A program made the position numbers and the translations under genes. From the NCBI GenBank assembly GCA_017744365.1, contig JAGIBL010000002.1, positions 434,001 to 498,000 of the forward strand: DNA of 64,000 nt, written 5' to 3'. Shown piece after piece: positions 35,359 to 43,167 of this stretch (positions are counted from its first letter, which is position 1; each line of letters begins with the position of its first letter). The notes below the pieces were generated by a model. The model had not been told where the DNA came from and searched no databases. It saw only the letters and a program-made list of their open reading frames with translations. This DNA comes from Nocardioidaceae bacterium. Lineage in GTDB: Bacteria; Actinomycetota; Actinomycetes; Propionibacteriales; Nocardioidaceae.

Positions 35359-36099
35359 ATGAAGGACTACGACCCGTCCCGGTACCCGGCCGTCGCGGTG
35401 ACCGTGGACCTCGTGGTCTTGACGATCCGCGATGACGAGCTGTGCGTGCTGCTCGTCCGGCGCGGCGAGGCGCCCTTCAAGGGGCAATGGGCACTTCCCG
35501 GAGGTTTCATCCAACCGGCCGAGGACCTCGATGAGGCGGCGGCCCGTGAACTGCACGAGGAGACCGGGCTCTCCCCTCAGGACGTATATGTCGAGCAGTT
35601 GGCGACCTACGGCGCCCCTCGCCGCGACCCGCGGATGCGGGTGGTCAGCGTCGCCTACCTCGCGCTGGCTCCAGACCTCCCGGCTCCGCAGTCAGGTTCC
35701 GACGCGGCGGACGCACGATGGACGCCCGTTGCGTCGCTACTCGGGCGCAACAGACGGCTCGCCTTCGATCACGAGCTGATCCTCAACGACGGCCTCGAGC
35801 GAGCGCGGTCGAAAATCGAGTACACCTCGCTGGCCGCAGCCTTCTGCAGCGCCGAGTTCACCGTTGCGGAGCTGCGCCGGGTCTACGAGATCGTCTGGGG
35901 AATCACCATCGACGCACGCAACTTCCACCGCAAGGCGACGAAGACGATCGGCTTCCTCGAGCCGACCGGCATGACGACGACTCGCGACGGAGGCCGACCC
36001 GCACAGCTGTACCGACGGGGCTCAGCGGAGCTCCTCTCTCCCCCGCTCGTCCGGCCGGCCGACCACGCGCACCAGACCAATGACCAACCAGGAGCGTGA
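35359..36099 (+). CDS. NrtR-type Nudix transcriptional regulator
   Basis: 246 aa. The N-terminal Nudix domain has an intact box (GFIQPAEDLDEAAARELHEETGL, fitting Gx5Ex7REUxEExGU). The C-terminal winged helix has the NrtR pattern FTVAELRRVYEIVWG, NFHRKATKTIGFLEPTG and GGRPAQLYRRG. NrtR proteins sense ADP-ribose-type metabolites and repress NAD genes. The intact Nudix box means it could also hydrolyse a nucleotide. It is divergent from the SPFH/NAD-kinase operon with paired operators between them, and its start is probably leaderless. Confidence 0.88.
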   Translation: MKDYDPSRYPAVAVTVDLVVLTIRDDELCVLLVRRGEAPFKGQWALPGGFIQPAEDLDEAAARELHEETGLSPQDVYVEQLATYGAPRRDPRMRVVSVAYLALAPDLPAPQSGSDAADARWTPVASLLGRNRRLAFDHELILNDGLERARSKIEYTSLAAAFCSAEFTVAELRRVYEIVWGITIDARNFHRKATKTIGFLEPTGMTTTRDGGRPAQLYRRGSAELLSPPLVRPADHAHQTNDQPGA

Positions 36100-36100
36100 C

Positions 36101-36448
36101 GTGGAAGCAGAGACAGTGACGCTGTGGCGCCCAACCGGTCCAGAGGAGCTCGCACTGGTCGAAGCCTCCGGCTGGCGCAAATGGCCAGCGCGGCTGCCTG
36201 ACCAACCGATCCTCTACCCCGTCCTCAACGAGGACTACGCGATCCGGATCGCGCGCGATTGGAACGTCAAGGCATGCGGCGTCGGCTACGTGACGCGCTT
36301 CGAGGTGGAGAAGAGCTACCTGGACCAACACGAGGTCCACCAGGTCGGCGTCGAAACGATCCTGGAGTACTGGATCCCCGCCGAGGAACTAGACGCCTTC
36401 AACGCGCACATCGTCGGCACGATCGAAGTCATCGCCGAGTACAACTAG
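36101..36448 (+). CDS. Small conserved protein, possibly ADP-ribose-linked
   Basis: 115 aa from GTG, with AGGAG six bases upstream inside the end of the Nudix gene. The sequence reads TVTLWRPTGPEELALVEASGWRKWPARLPDQPILYPVLNEDYAIRIARDWN, then GYVTRFEVEKSYLDQHEVHQVG and EYWIPAEELDAFNAHIVGTIEVIAEY. From memory, proteins of this type are deposited as ADP-ribosylation/crystallin J1, but I cannot confirm the label. The bound-in-pocket style (Arg, Trp, Tyr and His rich) fits a small-ligand protein. Co-transcribed with the Nudix regulator. Confidence 0.65.
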   Translation: MEAETVTLWRPTGPEELALVEASGWRKWPARLPDQPILYPVLNEDYAIRIARDWNVKACGVGYVTRFEVEKSYLDQHEVHQVGVETILEYWIPAEELDAFNAHIVGTIEVIAEYN

Positions 36449-36598
36449 GGAGTCTGCCCCGGCCAAGCACCAGAGCGGCTAAGGCGGCGAAGTGCAGCGC
36501 ATTCCTGAGCGCGCAGAGACAGCTGTTTTCACCGATGGTCCACGAGGTGTGTCCTCTTCGAGTTCAGACTCAGAGTTGAGGAACCCCGGACAGATCCT

Positions 36599-36964
36599 CT
36601 ACTCGGCCCTCCGGTCGTGGACGACCAGATCATCACGGTGGAGTTCGATGAAGTCAGCCTCATCGAAGGCTGCTACGACCGCGTCCAGGGCGCGGGCGAA
36701 CAGGTCGAGGAGCGCGTTGTTCGTGATGTTCCCGGTGGCGACGACGAGCAGCCTGGCGGGACGCCCCGCCAGCAGGTGACTGTCGCGGAAGTCGCTGTCC
36801 TTGGTGACGACCACGCGGCCTTCTGCGTCGGCCAACTCCGCGATCTCGCGGTCGGTGGTCCGGTTCCCGCGCGGGAGCTCGCTGGTGTGGATCGCGTCGT
36901 GGCCAGCCTCAGCCAAGAACGCAGCGACGCGCGCGGGCAGCTGCGCGTCGACGAGGAACTTCAC
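36599..36964 (-). CDS. DUF5615 PIN-like toxin
   Basis: 121 aa, MKFLVDAQLPARVAAFLAEAGHDAIHTSELPRGNRTTDREIAELADAEGRVVVTKDSDF. The PIN-like acidic residues (Asp6, Asp in TTDREI, and KDSDF) could bind metal for RNA cleavage. It forms an operon with the DUF433 gene (4-bp overlap), the standard antitoxin-first arrangement. It probably stabilises the integrated element. Confidence 0.88.
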   Translation of the reverse strand: MKFLVDAQLPARVAAFLAEAGHDAIHTSELPRGNRTTDREIAELADAEGRVVVTKDSDFRDSHLLAGRPARLLVVATGNITNNALLDLFARALDAVVAAFDEADFIELHRDDLVVHDRRAE

Positions 36965-37188
36965 GCGCCGAGCTGGACCGGGTGTCCGCCGGCGGCGAGG
37001 GCGCCGAACTCGAGCGCTGCGAGCAGGTCATCGCGCTCGAGTTCCGGGTAGTCCGCGAGCACCTCGTCGATGGTCATGCCCGACGACAACAGCTCCAGCA
37101 GCATCTGCACCGGATAGCGCAGCCCGCGCACGGTCGGCTGGCCGTGGCAGATCTCGGGATCGGTGGTGATCCGGTCCAGTCGGGACAT
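36961..37188 (-). CDS. DUF433 antitoxin
   Basis: 75 aa, MSRLDRITTDPEICHGQPTVRGLRYPVQMLLELLSSGMTIDEVLADYPELERDDLLAALEFG. This is the complete DUF433 helix-turn-helix domain, which binds its own promoter and neutralises the DUF5615 partner encoded directly downstream. The CCGCGAATTTTCGCGG dyad at 37247-37262 is a plausible autoregulatory operator. Confidence 0.9.
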   Translation of the reverse strand: MSRLDRITTDPEICHGQPTVRGLRYPVQMLLELLSSGMTIDEVLADYPELERDDLLAALEFGALAAGGHPVQLGA

Positions 37189-37246
37189 GCGCCAAGGGTA
37201 CGCGCACGGTCCCGTCTCACGGCCTGAGATTTCCGGCGACCTTGTT

Positions 37247-37262
37247 CCGCGAATTTTCGCGG
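37247..37262. promoter_or_regulatory. Dyad CCGCGAATTTTCGCGG
   Basis: Perfect 7-bp arms around TT, 59 bases upstream of the DUF433 start and 160 bases before the excisionase gene. It is a likely operator for the antitoxin or the excisionase. Confidence 0.5.
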
Positions 37263-37423
37263 TACAGGGCGGGACCCCGCGGTACGGGTCGGCGTCCTCG
37301 GTTGCTGGTGGGACGGTTCTGGCTCGCCCGACCGGAAACGAGCGGATGCGAAGGGGGTTGTTGCGTGGCACCGTCAGTTCATGGCGGCTCGGGCCGCCGG
37401 CGCACGGACACTCGGGAGCTGTG

Positions 37424-37603
37424 ATGGAACGACTGATGACGATCGAGGAAGTGGCCGAGTACCTGCGGGTGCCGGTGCTGACGATCCGGTGGCTGCGCCA
37501 GGACGGCCGCTTCGCACCCGCGGTCAAGGTCGGCCGACGGCTGCTGTGGGAGGAAACGGCCGTCAACGCCTGGGTCGAGCAGAACCGCGAGCACGCGTCC
37601 TGA
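37424..37603 (+). CDS. Excisionase-type MerR-like HTH protein
   Basis: 59 aa, MERLMTIEEVAEYLRVPVLTIRWLRQDGRFAPAVKVGRRLLWEETAVNAWVEQNRE. This is the complete HTH_17/excisionase domain. Such small proteins bend the attachment region and steer the integrase toward excision. It overlaps the integrase start (TGATG). It appears intact although the integrase is not. Confidence 0.9.
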   Translation: MERLMTIEEVAEYLRVPVLTIRWLRQDGRFAPAVKVGRRLLWEETAVNAWVEQNREHAS

Positions 37604-38207
37604 TGAGCATCCAGCGCTACACGACCGGCTCCGGCAGCGTCCGCTACCGCGCACGCATCAAGTTCCACAGCCGCGAGGTCGCCACGCGGGTCTTCGAGCG
37701 GCGCCGGGATGCCGAGGCATGGGAGCGGGAGCAGAAGCGCCGTCTACACCTCGGCGAGTGGTTCGACCCGCGCCGTGGGCGGGTGCCGCTCGAAGAGGTC
37801 GCCGAGGAATGGCTGGCGGCGCGCAGTGCGGTCAAGCGTCGTACGCGGGAGACCGACGAGTCGACCTGGCGGCTTCACGTCGAGCCGCGGTTCGGCGACC
37901 GGCCGGTCGCGTCGATCACGACGGCCGAGGTCGAGCAATGGGTCGGTTCGCTCGTCCGCCGGGCACTCCGCGTCGAGCGTCAACCGCTATCTGGCGACGC
38001 TGCGCTCGGTGCTCAACCACGCCGTACGGGACAGCCGCATCACCGTGAACCCTGCCGCGTTCGTACGGCCGCCCCCTGATCGACCAGAACCTCTGGGACG
38101 CGGCGAAAAGGATCGACGCGGCCGGCAAAAGCGGGGCACGTCGGGGGCACGCACCAAAGATGCCGGTGGCGCGGCGAACGACCGCGAAGAGCGAAACAGC
38201 CGCCTGA
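37603..38207 (+). pseudogene. Tyrosine-recombinase integrase, frameshifted with catalytic core deleted
   Basis: The N-terminal arm-binding and core-binding parts are readable: SIQRYTTGSGSVRYRARIKF, ATRVFERRRDAEAWEREQKRRL, ESTWRLHVEPRFGDRPVASITTAEVEQWVGSLVRR. Near 37960 the coding shifts frame and continues SASSVNRYLATLRSVLNHAVRDSRITVNPAA. A third frame then gives an integrase-like end, LIDQNLWDAAKRIDAAGKSGARRGHAPKM. The R...HxxR...Y catalytic domain is absent. The element therefore cannot move by itself. Confidence 0.85.
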
Positions 38208-38224
38208 CCAGCGACTTCACCTCA

Positions 38225-38267
38225 GAGCCGGTGACAGGAGTCGAACCCGCGACATCCTCATTACAAG
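38225..38267. repeat. Right attachment site within tRNA-Thr
   Basis: 43-bp perfect direct repeat of 33208-33250. Integration restored the tRNA gene, so the functional copy is at this end, next to the integrase remnant. Confidence 0.93.
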
Positions 38268-38298
38268 TGAGGCGCTCTACCAACTGAGCTACACCGGC
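38226..38298 (-). tRNA. tRNA-Thr (anticodon TGT)
   Basis: 73 nt on the minus strand. The acceptor stem GCCGGTG/CACCGGC has discriminator T, the D arm is GCTC-AGTTGGTAGA-GAGC, the anticodon stem is CCTCA/TGAGG with loop CTTGTAA (anticodon TGT, reads ACA), and the T arm is GCGGG-TTCGACT-CCTGT. No CCA is encoded. Its 3' part is the integration target and is duplicated at 33208-33250. Confidence 0.95.
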
Positions 38299-38385
38299 GC
38301 GCGGGGAGGCGAGCCCGCCCCGGCGGGCCCGATGCTACCGGCCCGAACACCGCGAACCTGCTGCGGGACAAACTGGACATCGGCG

Positions 38386-40158
38386 ATGATGTCCGGCGTG
38401 GACCACCTGCTGCACGAGCCGCATCACGACGGCTCCCCGCTCTACCTCAAGCAGGAGACCGCGCGTCTCGGCGACGAGGTGCCGATCCGGGTGCGCACCA
38501 GCGAGCACGATCCCGTCGAGGCGATCTGGGTGCGCACCGTCGAGGACGGCGAGCCGTTCTTCACCTCTTGCACCGTGGACCGGGTGGACGGGGACGCGGT
38601 CTGGTGGGCCGGGCACGTGCACGTGCGCAACCCGGTGCAGCGCTACCGCTTCCTCGTCGAGACCGAGGACGGCCGGGTCCGCTGGCTCAACGCGGCCGGC
38701 GTCTTCGACCGCGACGTCACCGATGCCGACGACTTCCGCGTCTCCGTGTACGACGCCGCGCCGGACTGGGGCCGGGACGCGATCGTCTACCAGATCTTCC
38801 CGGACCGGTTCGCCCGCTCGGCGGCCGCCGACACCCGGCCGATCCCGGACTGGGCGGTCCCCGCGCAGTGGGACGACGACCCGATCCACGTCGGCCCGCA
38901 CACGCCGCTGCAGTTCTACGGCGGCGACCTGGACGGGATCACCGAGCGACTCGACCACGTCACCGCGCTCGGCTTCGACACCATCTACCTGACGCCGGTG
39001 TTCCCGGCCGAGTCCAACCACCGCTACAACGCGAGCACCTTCGACGAGGTGGACCCGCTGCTCGGCGGCGACAAGGCCTACCGGCGGCTGATCGACGAGG
39101 CGCACACCCGCGGCCTGCGCGTGCTCGGCGACCTGACCAGCAACCACACCGGCGACACCCACGAGTGGTTCCTGCGGGCCCGCGCCGACAAGCGGTCCAA
39201 GGAGCGCCGCTTCTACTACTTCGCCCCCGACGGCAGCTACGAGGGCTGGAAGGGCTACGACACCCTGCCCAAGCTCGACCACACCTCGCGCGAGCTGGGC
39301 AGCCGGTTCCGCGCGGTGGTGCAGCGCTGGCTCGAGTTCGGCATCGACGGCTGGCGCATCGACGTCGCGAACATGACCGGCCGGCACGCCGAGGTCGACA
39401 TCGCCCACCAGGTCGCGCGCGAGATCCGGGCCGCGGCCACCGAGGTCCGCCCGGACGCCCTGGTCCTGGCCGAGCACGGCCACGACGCGACCGGCGACCT
39501 CGACGGCGACGGCTGGCACGGGACGATGAACTACTACGGCTTCTCCTTCCCGGTCTGGGAGTGGCTGCGCGACCCGCGCCGCGAGGTGCCCAGCTTCGGA
39601 CTGCCCGTCGACGTCCCGCGTCGCGGCGGGGTCGAGGCGGTGACCGCGATGCGCGCGTTCACCGCGAGCTTCGGCTGGCGCTCGGTCTCGGCCAGCTGGA
39701 ACATCCTCGGCTCGCACGACTCCCCCCGGATCCGCACCACCACCGGCTCGGCCGACCTGCACCACCTGGCCGTGGTGCTGCAATTCACGCTGCCCGGCGT
39801 GCCGATGGTCTTCGCCGGCGACGAGCTCGGCTTCGAGGGCACCGACGGGGAGGACTCGCGCCGGACGATGCCCTGGGACTCGCACGAGTCCTGGGAGCTG
39901 CGCACGGCCGCGGTCTACGCCCGGCTCGCGGGCCTTCGTCGTACGCACCCGGCGCTGCGGCGAGGCAGCCTGCGCTGGGTGCGGATCGGCCACGACGACA
40001 TCGCGTTCCTGCGCGAGCACCCGCGCGAGACGCTGCTGGTCAGCGTCACCCGCGACGGCGTCACCGGCGAGCTGCCGGGAGTCACCTACGTCGAGCAGCT
40101 GTACGGCGTGGGCAACGGCCGCGGTCCGCGCGCGTCGATCTGGCGGGTCGAGCTCTAG
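38386..40158 (+). CDS. GH13 alpha-amylase-family glycosidase
   Basis: 590 aa, no signal peptide. An N-terminal beta domain (about residues 20-125) precedes a (beta/alpha)8 barrel with YQIFPDRFARS, FYGGDLDGITERLDHVTALGFDTIYLTPVF, DLTSNHTGDTHEWF, the nucleophile in GWRIDVAN, the acid/base Glu in LVLAEHGH, and the third acid in LGSHDSPR. This order fits the maltogenic amylase/neopullulanase-type group acting on maltodextrins or cyclodextrins in the cytoplasm. ATG at 38386 or 38389. It lies directly beyond the tRNA, outside the integrated element. Confidence 0.9.
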   Translation: MMSGVDHLLHEPHHDGSPLYLKQETARLGDEVPIRVRTSEHDPVEAIWVRTVEDGEPFFTSCTVDRVDGDAVWWAGHVHVRNPVQRYRFLVETEDGRVRWLNAAGVFDRDVTDADDFRVSVYDAAPDWGRDAIVYQIFPDRFARSAAADTRPIPDWAVPAQWDDDPIHVGPHTPLQFYGGDLDGITERLDHVTALGFDTIYLTPVFPAESNHRYNASTFDEVDPLLGGDKAYRRLIDEAHTRGLRVLGDLTSNHTGDTHEWFLRARADKRSKERRFYYFAPDGSYEGWKGYDTLPKLDHTSRELGSRFRAVVQRWLEFGIDGWRIDVANMTGRHAEVDIAHQVAREIRAAATEVRPDALVLAEHGHDATGDLDGDGWHGTMNYYGFSFPVWEWLRDPRREVPSFGLPVDVPRRGGVEAVTAMRAFTASFGWRSVSASWNILGSHDSPRIRTTTGSADLHHLAVVLQFTLPGVPMVFAGDELGFEGTDGEDSRRTMPWDSHESWELRTAAVYARLAGLRRTHPALRRGSLRWVRIGHDDIAFLREHPRETLLVSVTRDGVTGELPGVTYVEQLYGVGNGRGPRASIWRVEL

Positions 40159-40164
40159 CCCGAC

Positions 40165-40638
40165 CTAGTGGGTGCGGCTCTCGCCGGACTGCCAGGCGTC
40201 CTCGTCGGCGGTGCGGCTGGTGACCGCCTTGGGCAGCTTTCCGTCGGCGAGCTGACGGACCGAGACCTTCTCGAAGACGTCGCGCAGCGCCTGCCGGCCG
40301 GCGATCCAGACGTGCTGCAGCACGGCGGCCTGGGCGTTGTACTCGACCGACTCGGGGCGCATCCCGTAGACCGAGACCAGCGGGCCGTCGACCGCGCGGA
40401 TGACGTCGGCGACCGAGACCTCGTCGGCGTCCTTGCTCAGCCGCCAGCCACCGGACTGGCCGCGCTGGGCGATCACCATGCCGGCCCGGCGGAGGTCGGC
40501 GAGGATGGCCTGCAGGAAGCCGTGCGGGATGTCCTGCAGCCGGCCCAGCTCCTCGGCGCTGACCGGGCCGCCGTCGTCCCGGCGGGCGATCTCGATCAGG
40601 GCCCGCAGGGCGTAGTCGGACTTGGCGGTGACGCGCAT
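40165..40638 (-). CDS. Rrf2-family transcriptional regulator
   Basis: 157 aa. Winged helix MRVTAKSDYALRALIEIARRD, SAEELGRLQDIPHGFLQAILADLRRAGMVIAQRGQSGGWRL, then VADVIRAVDGPLVSVYG. The three-Cys iron-sulfur cluster motif of IscR/NsrR is absent, so the sensing mode differs (small molecule or partner protein). It converges closely with the GH13 gene and lies 44 bases downstream of the phosphoesterase gene on the same strand. Confidence 0.9.
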   Translation of the reverse strand: MRVTAKSDYALRALIEIARRDDGGPVSAEELGRLQDIPHGFLQAILADLRRAGMVIAQRGQSGGWRLSKDADEVSVADVIRAVDGPLVSVYGMRPESVEYNAQAAVLQHVWIAGRQALRDVFEKVSVRQLADGKLPKAVTSRTADEDAWQSGESRTH

Positions 40639-40682
40639 GGCACCAAGTCTCTCAGAACAGTCGCCGAGGGGTGGATTGCCAC

Positions 40683-42194
40683 TCAGTCCGGCACGGCACC
40701 GGTTGTCGCGGAGAGGTCGAGGGCGACGTACGGGTCGACGGTCACGGTGCCGTGCGTGGAGACCCGCACCGGCTGGATCCCGACCGGCCGCCCCTCGGCG
40801 TAGGTGAGGAAGGTGAACTCGGCCTCGCGGCGCAGCTGGCCGACCGCGGCGACCGCGAACGCGGCGCCGCCGGTGGTGCCGTTGGTGTAGGTGTAGCCGG
40901 CCCTGCCGTTGGTCCCGACCACGCGTTCCGGCCCCACCTGGACGTGCAGGTGCCCGGCCACGACGAGGTCGACGCAGCCGCGCTCGAGCGCGGTCCGGCC
41001 CATGTTCGCGTCGTGCACGACGAGGGTCGCGACTCGCTCGCCCTTCTCGTCGAGGTCGCACACCTCGTCGGCGGTGGTGGCCGTCTCCTCCTCCAGCGTC
41101 GGCCCCTTCACCGGGATGAACGCGCCCAGCCCGCTGGACCGCGGGTCGTCGACGCCGTAGAAGCGCACCCCGAACTTCTCGGCCGCCTTGTGGTCAAGAT
41201 GGGTCCAGCCGCGCTTCGCCAGGTAGCCGCTGACGAACTTCCCGTGGTCGTGGTTGCCGGAGATCGCGAGGTGGTCGTCGTAGGAGTCGAAGGTCTCGTC
41301 GAGCGACTCCAGGCTGAACGCCTCCCAGGACTGCCCGGCCGAGGTGTCGTCGCCGGCGTCGACGACCGCGGTGGCGCCGGCCTGCTCGGCGACCGCGCGC
41401 ACCACCGCGTCCATGCCGATGTTGTCGTGGCGGTCGCTGACCAGCACCGCGACCGTCTGGCCTTCCTCGGGCTGGTGCAGCTGCGCCGCCGTCGTCGGGG
41501 CCAGGTCGACCAGCCGCTCGTAGAAGGCCTTGCTGCGGTCGTAGTAGCCGAACGCGTCGGAGATGAGCCGCTTGGTGTCCTGGGTGAAGATCGCGTTCTG
41601 CACCTGCACCCGGCGCAGCTCCGGTGGCACGGTCAGCTCGGGCACGGCCTCGGGCAGGCCGACCCAGGTGCCGGCCTTGAAGTGCGGCGGCGACGAGCGC
41701 CACGGCTGCCAGACCAGCAGGCCGGCCACGAGCACCACCGCGGTGCCCGTCGCGACCACCTGCCGGGAGGGCCGGTGGAACAGCTCGTGGCGGCGGCGCG
41801 CGCCGAGCAGCTCCCAGCCCGCCACCGGGATCGCAGCCAGCAGGGCGGCCCGCAGCGCGGCGGCGAGCGCCAGCGACTTGACCTCGCGGGTGACCGCGCG
41901 CACCTCCGCCTCGGGACGGTTGGCGATCAGCGCGTACCGCTGCACCAGCTCGTCGGTGCTCTGCGCGGTGGTCTTGCCGATCGCGATCCGGACGCCGACC
42001 CGGCCGTTGCTGGGCATCCGCAGGTCGGGCAGGTACGGGCCGGTCTCGAGCCGCACCTCGCCGTCGAACGTCGGGCTGACCACCGACTCGTGGCCGGCGA
42101 CGACCATCTCCGTGTCGGAGTGCAGGAACAGCGCGAACCAGAGCGGTACGGCTAGGACGACCCAGGCTCCGAGGAGTCCCAGTCGCCGGCGCAT
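40683..42194 (-). CDS. Membrane-bound metallophosphoesterase
   Basis: 503 aa. Membrane helices lie at the N-terminus (LGLLGAWVVLAVPLWFALFL) and near residues 135-175, placing the catalytic domain outside. Phosphoesterase motifs in order: LVSDRHDN (His in place of the usual Asp-x-His pair order), DAGDDTS, SGNHDH, VVHDANMG and VVAGHLHVQ. It likely hydrolyses phosphodiester or pyrophosphate bonds with two metals. It lies 13 bases after rlmB, so it belongs to the cysS-rlmB transcript. Confidence 0.85.
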   Translation of the reverse strand: MRRRLGLLGAWVVLAVPLWFALFLHSDTEMVVAGHESVVSPTFDGEVRLETGPYLPDLRMPSNGRVGVRIAIGKTTAQSTDELVQRYALIANRPEAEVRAVTREVKSLALAAALRAALLAAIPVAGWELLGARRRHELFHRPSRQVVATGTAVVLVAGLLVWQPWRSSPPHFKAGTWVGLPEAVPELTVPPELRRVQVQNAIFTQDTKRLISDAFGYYDRSKAFYERLVDLAPTTAAQLHQPEEGQTVAVLVSDRHDNIGMDAVVRAVAEQAGATAVVDAGDDTSAGQSWEAFSLESLDETFDSYDDHLAISGNHDHGKFVSGYLAKRGWTHLDHKAAEKFGVRFYGVDDPRSSGLGAFIPVKGPTLEEETATTADEVCDLDEKGERVATLVVHDANMGRTALERGCVDLVVAGHLHVQVGPERVVGTNGRAGYTYTNGTTGGAAFAVAAVGQLRREAEFTFLTYAEGRPVGIQPVRVSTHGTVTVDPYVALDLSATTGAVPD

Positions 42195-42207
42195 GATGCT
42201 CCCCAGG

Positions 42208-43167
42208 CTACTGGCGCCGTTGCGAGATCGCGTAGAGGGCGATGGACGCGGCCACCCCGGCGTTCAGCGACTCCAGCGAGGAGGCCATCGGGATCGAGAC
42301 CAGCTGGTCGCAGGTCTCCGCGACCAGCCGGGACAGGCCCTCGCCCTCGGAGCCGACCACGACCACGAGCGGCCCGTCGGCCAGGTCCAGGTCGGGCAGC
42401 GAGACCTCGCCGTCGGCGGCCAGGCCGACGACCATGCAGCCGGCCTCCTGGTAGGCCTTCAGCTGGCGGGTCAGGTTCACCGCCTGCGCGACCGGTACCC
42501 GGGCCGCCGCACCCGCGGAGGTCTTCCACGCCGAGGCGGTCATGCCGGCCGCGCGCCGCTCGGGCACGACCACGCCGTGCGCACCGAAGCCCGAGGCCGA
42601 GCGCACCACGGCGCCGAGGTTGCGCGGGTCGGTCACCGAGTCCAGCGCGACGATCAACGGCGGCTCGCCGAGCTCGGCGGCCCGGTCCAGCAGGTCGTCG
42701 GGGTGGGCGTACTCGTAGGCGGGCACGCGCGCGGCCAGGCCCTGGTGCACGGCACCGCCGGTCATCCGGTCGAGCTCGACCCGGGGCACCTCCATCAGCG
42801 AGACGCCGCGTTCCGCCGCCGCCGCGAACGCCTCCCGCAGGCGGCCGTCGCGCTCGGCTCCCTCGGCGACGTACAGGGTGTTGACCGGGACCCCGGCACG
42901 CAGCGCCTCGACCACCGAGTTGCGCCCGGCGATCCACTCCGCGTCGCCGGTCTTGACGCTGCGGCGCGGACGCGCGGCGCCCTTCTTGGCCGCGGCCTTC
43001 TCGGCGCGCTTCTTGGACTTGTAGGCCTGGTGGTACGGGCGCTCCGAGGCCTTCGGCGTCGGGCCCTTGCCCTCCAGGCCGCGGCGCACCCGGCCTCCGG
43101 AGCCGGCGGTGGGGTTGCCCTTGCCCGTCTTCTTGATCGCGCCGCGGCGCTGCGAGTTGCCAGCCAT
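42208..43167 (-). CDS. rlmB: 23S rRNA 2'-O-methyltransferase RlmB (SpoU/TrmH type)
   Basis: 319 aa. A disordered basic N-terminal extension (about 70 residues, with [13 protein letters not shown]), the substrate-binding domain ([15 protein letters not shown]), then the SPOUT knot motifs [32 protein letters not shown] and [22 protein letters not shown]. It methylates a ribose in 23S rRNA (G2251 in E. coli). It overlaps the cysS stop by 1 base, the typical actinobacterial cysS-rlmB order. Confidence 0.95.
   Translation of the reverse strand: MAGNSQRRGAIKKTGKGNPTAGSGGRVRRGLEGKGPTPKASERPYHQAYKSKKRAEKAAAKKGAARPRRSVKTGDAEWIAGRNSVVEALRAGVPVNTLYVAEGAERDGRLREAFAAAAERGVSLMEVPRVELDRMTGGAVHQGLAARVPAYEYAHPDDLLDRAAELGEPPLIVALDSVTDPRNLGAVVRSASGFGAHGVVVPERRAAGMTASAWKTSAGAAARVPVAQAVNLTRQLKAYQEAGCMVVGLAADGEVSLPDLDLADGPLVVVVGSEGEGLSRLVAETCDQLVSIPMASSLESLNAGVAASIALYAISQRRQ

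Larger units (their letters stand above)
33208..38267. mobile_element. Integrated element at tRNA-Thr, about 5 kb, integrase broken
   Basis: Bounded by the 43-bp direct repeat. It carries an excisionase and an integrase remnant adjacent to the right end, a toxin-antitoxin pair, and a cassette of NAD-related genes. A shared 20-bp direct repeat (CGGGGCACGTCGGGGGCACG at 33346-33365 and 38132-38151) near both ends may represent integrase arm sites. The element has no replication or transfer genes and is probably a defective satellite or phage remnant kept for its cargo. Confidence 0.88.
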
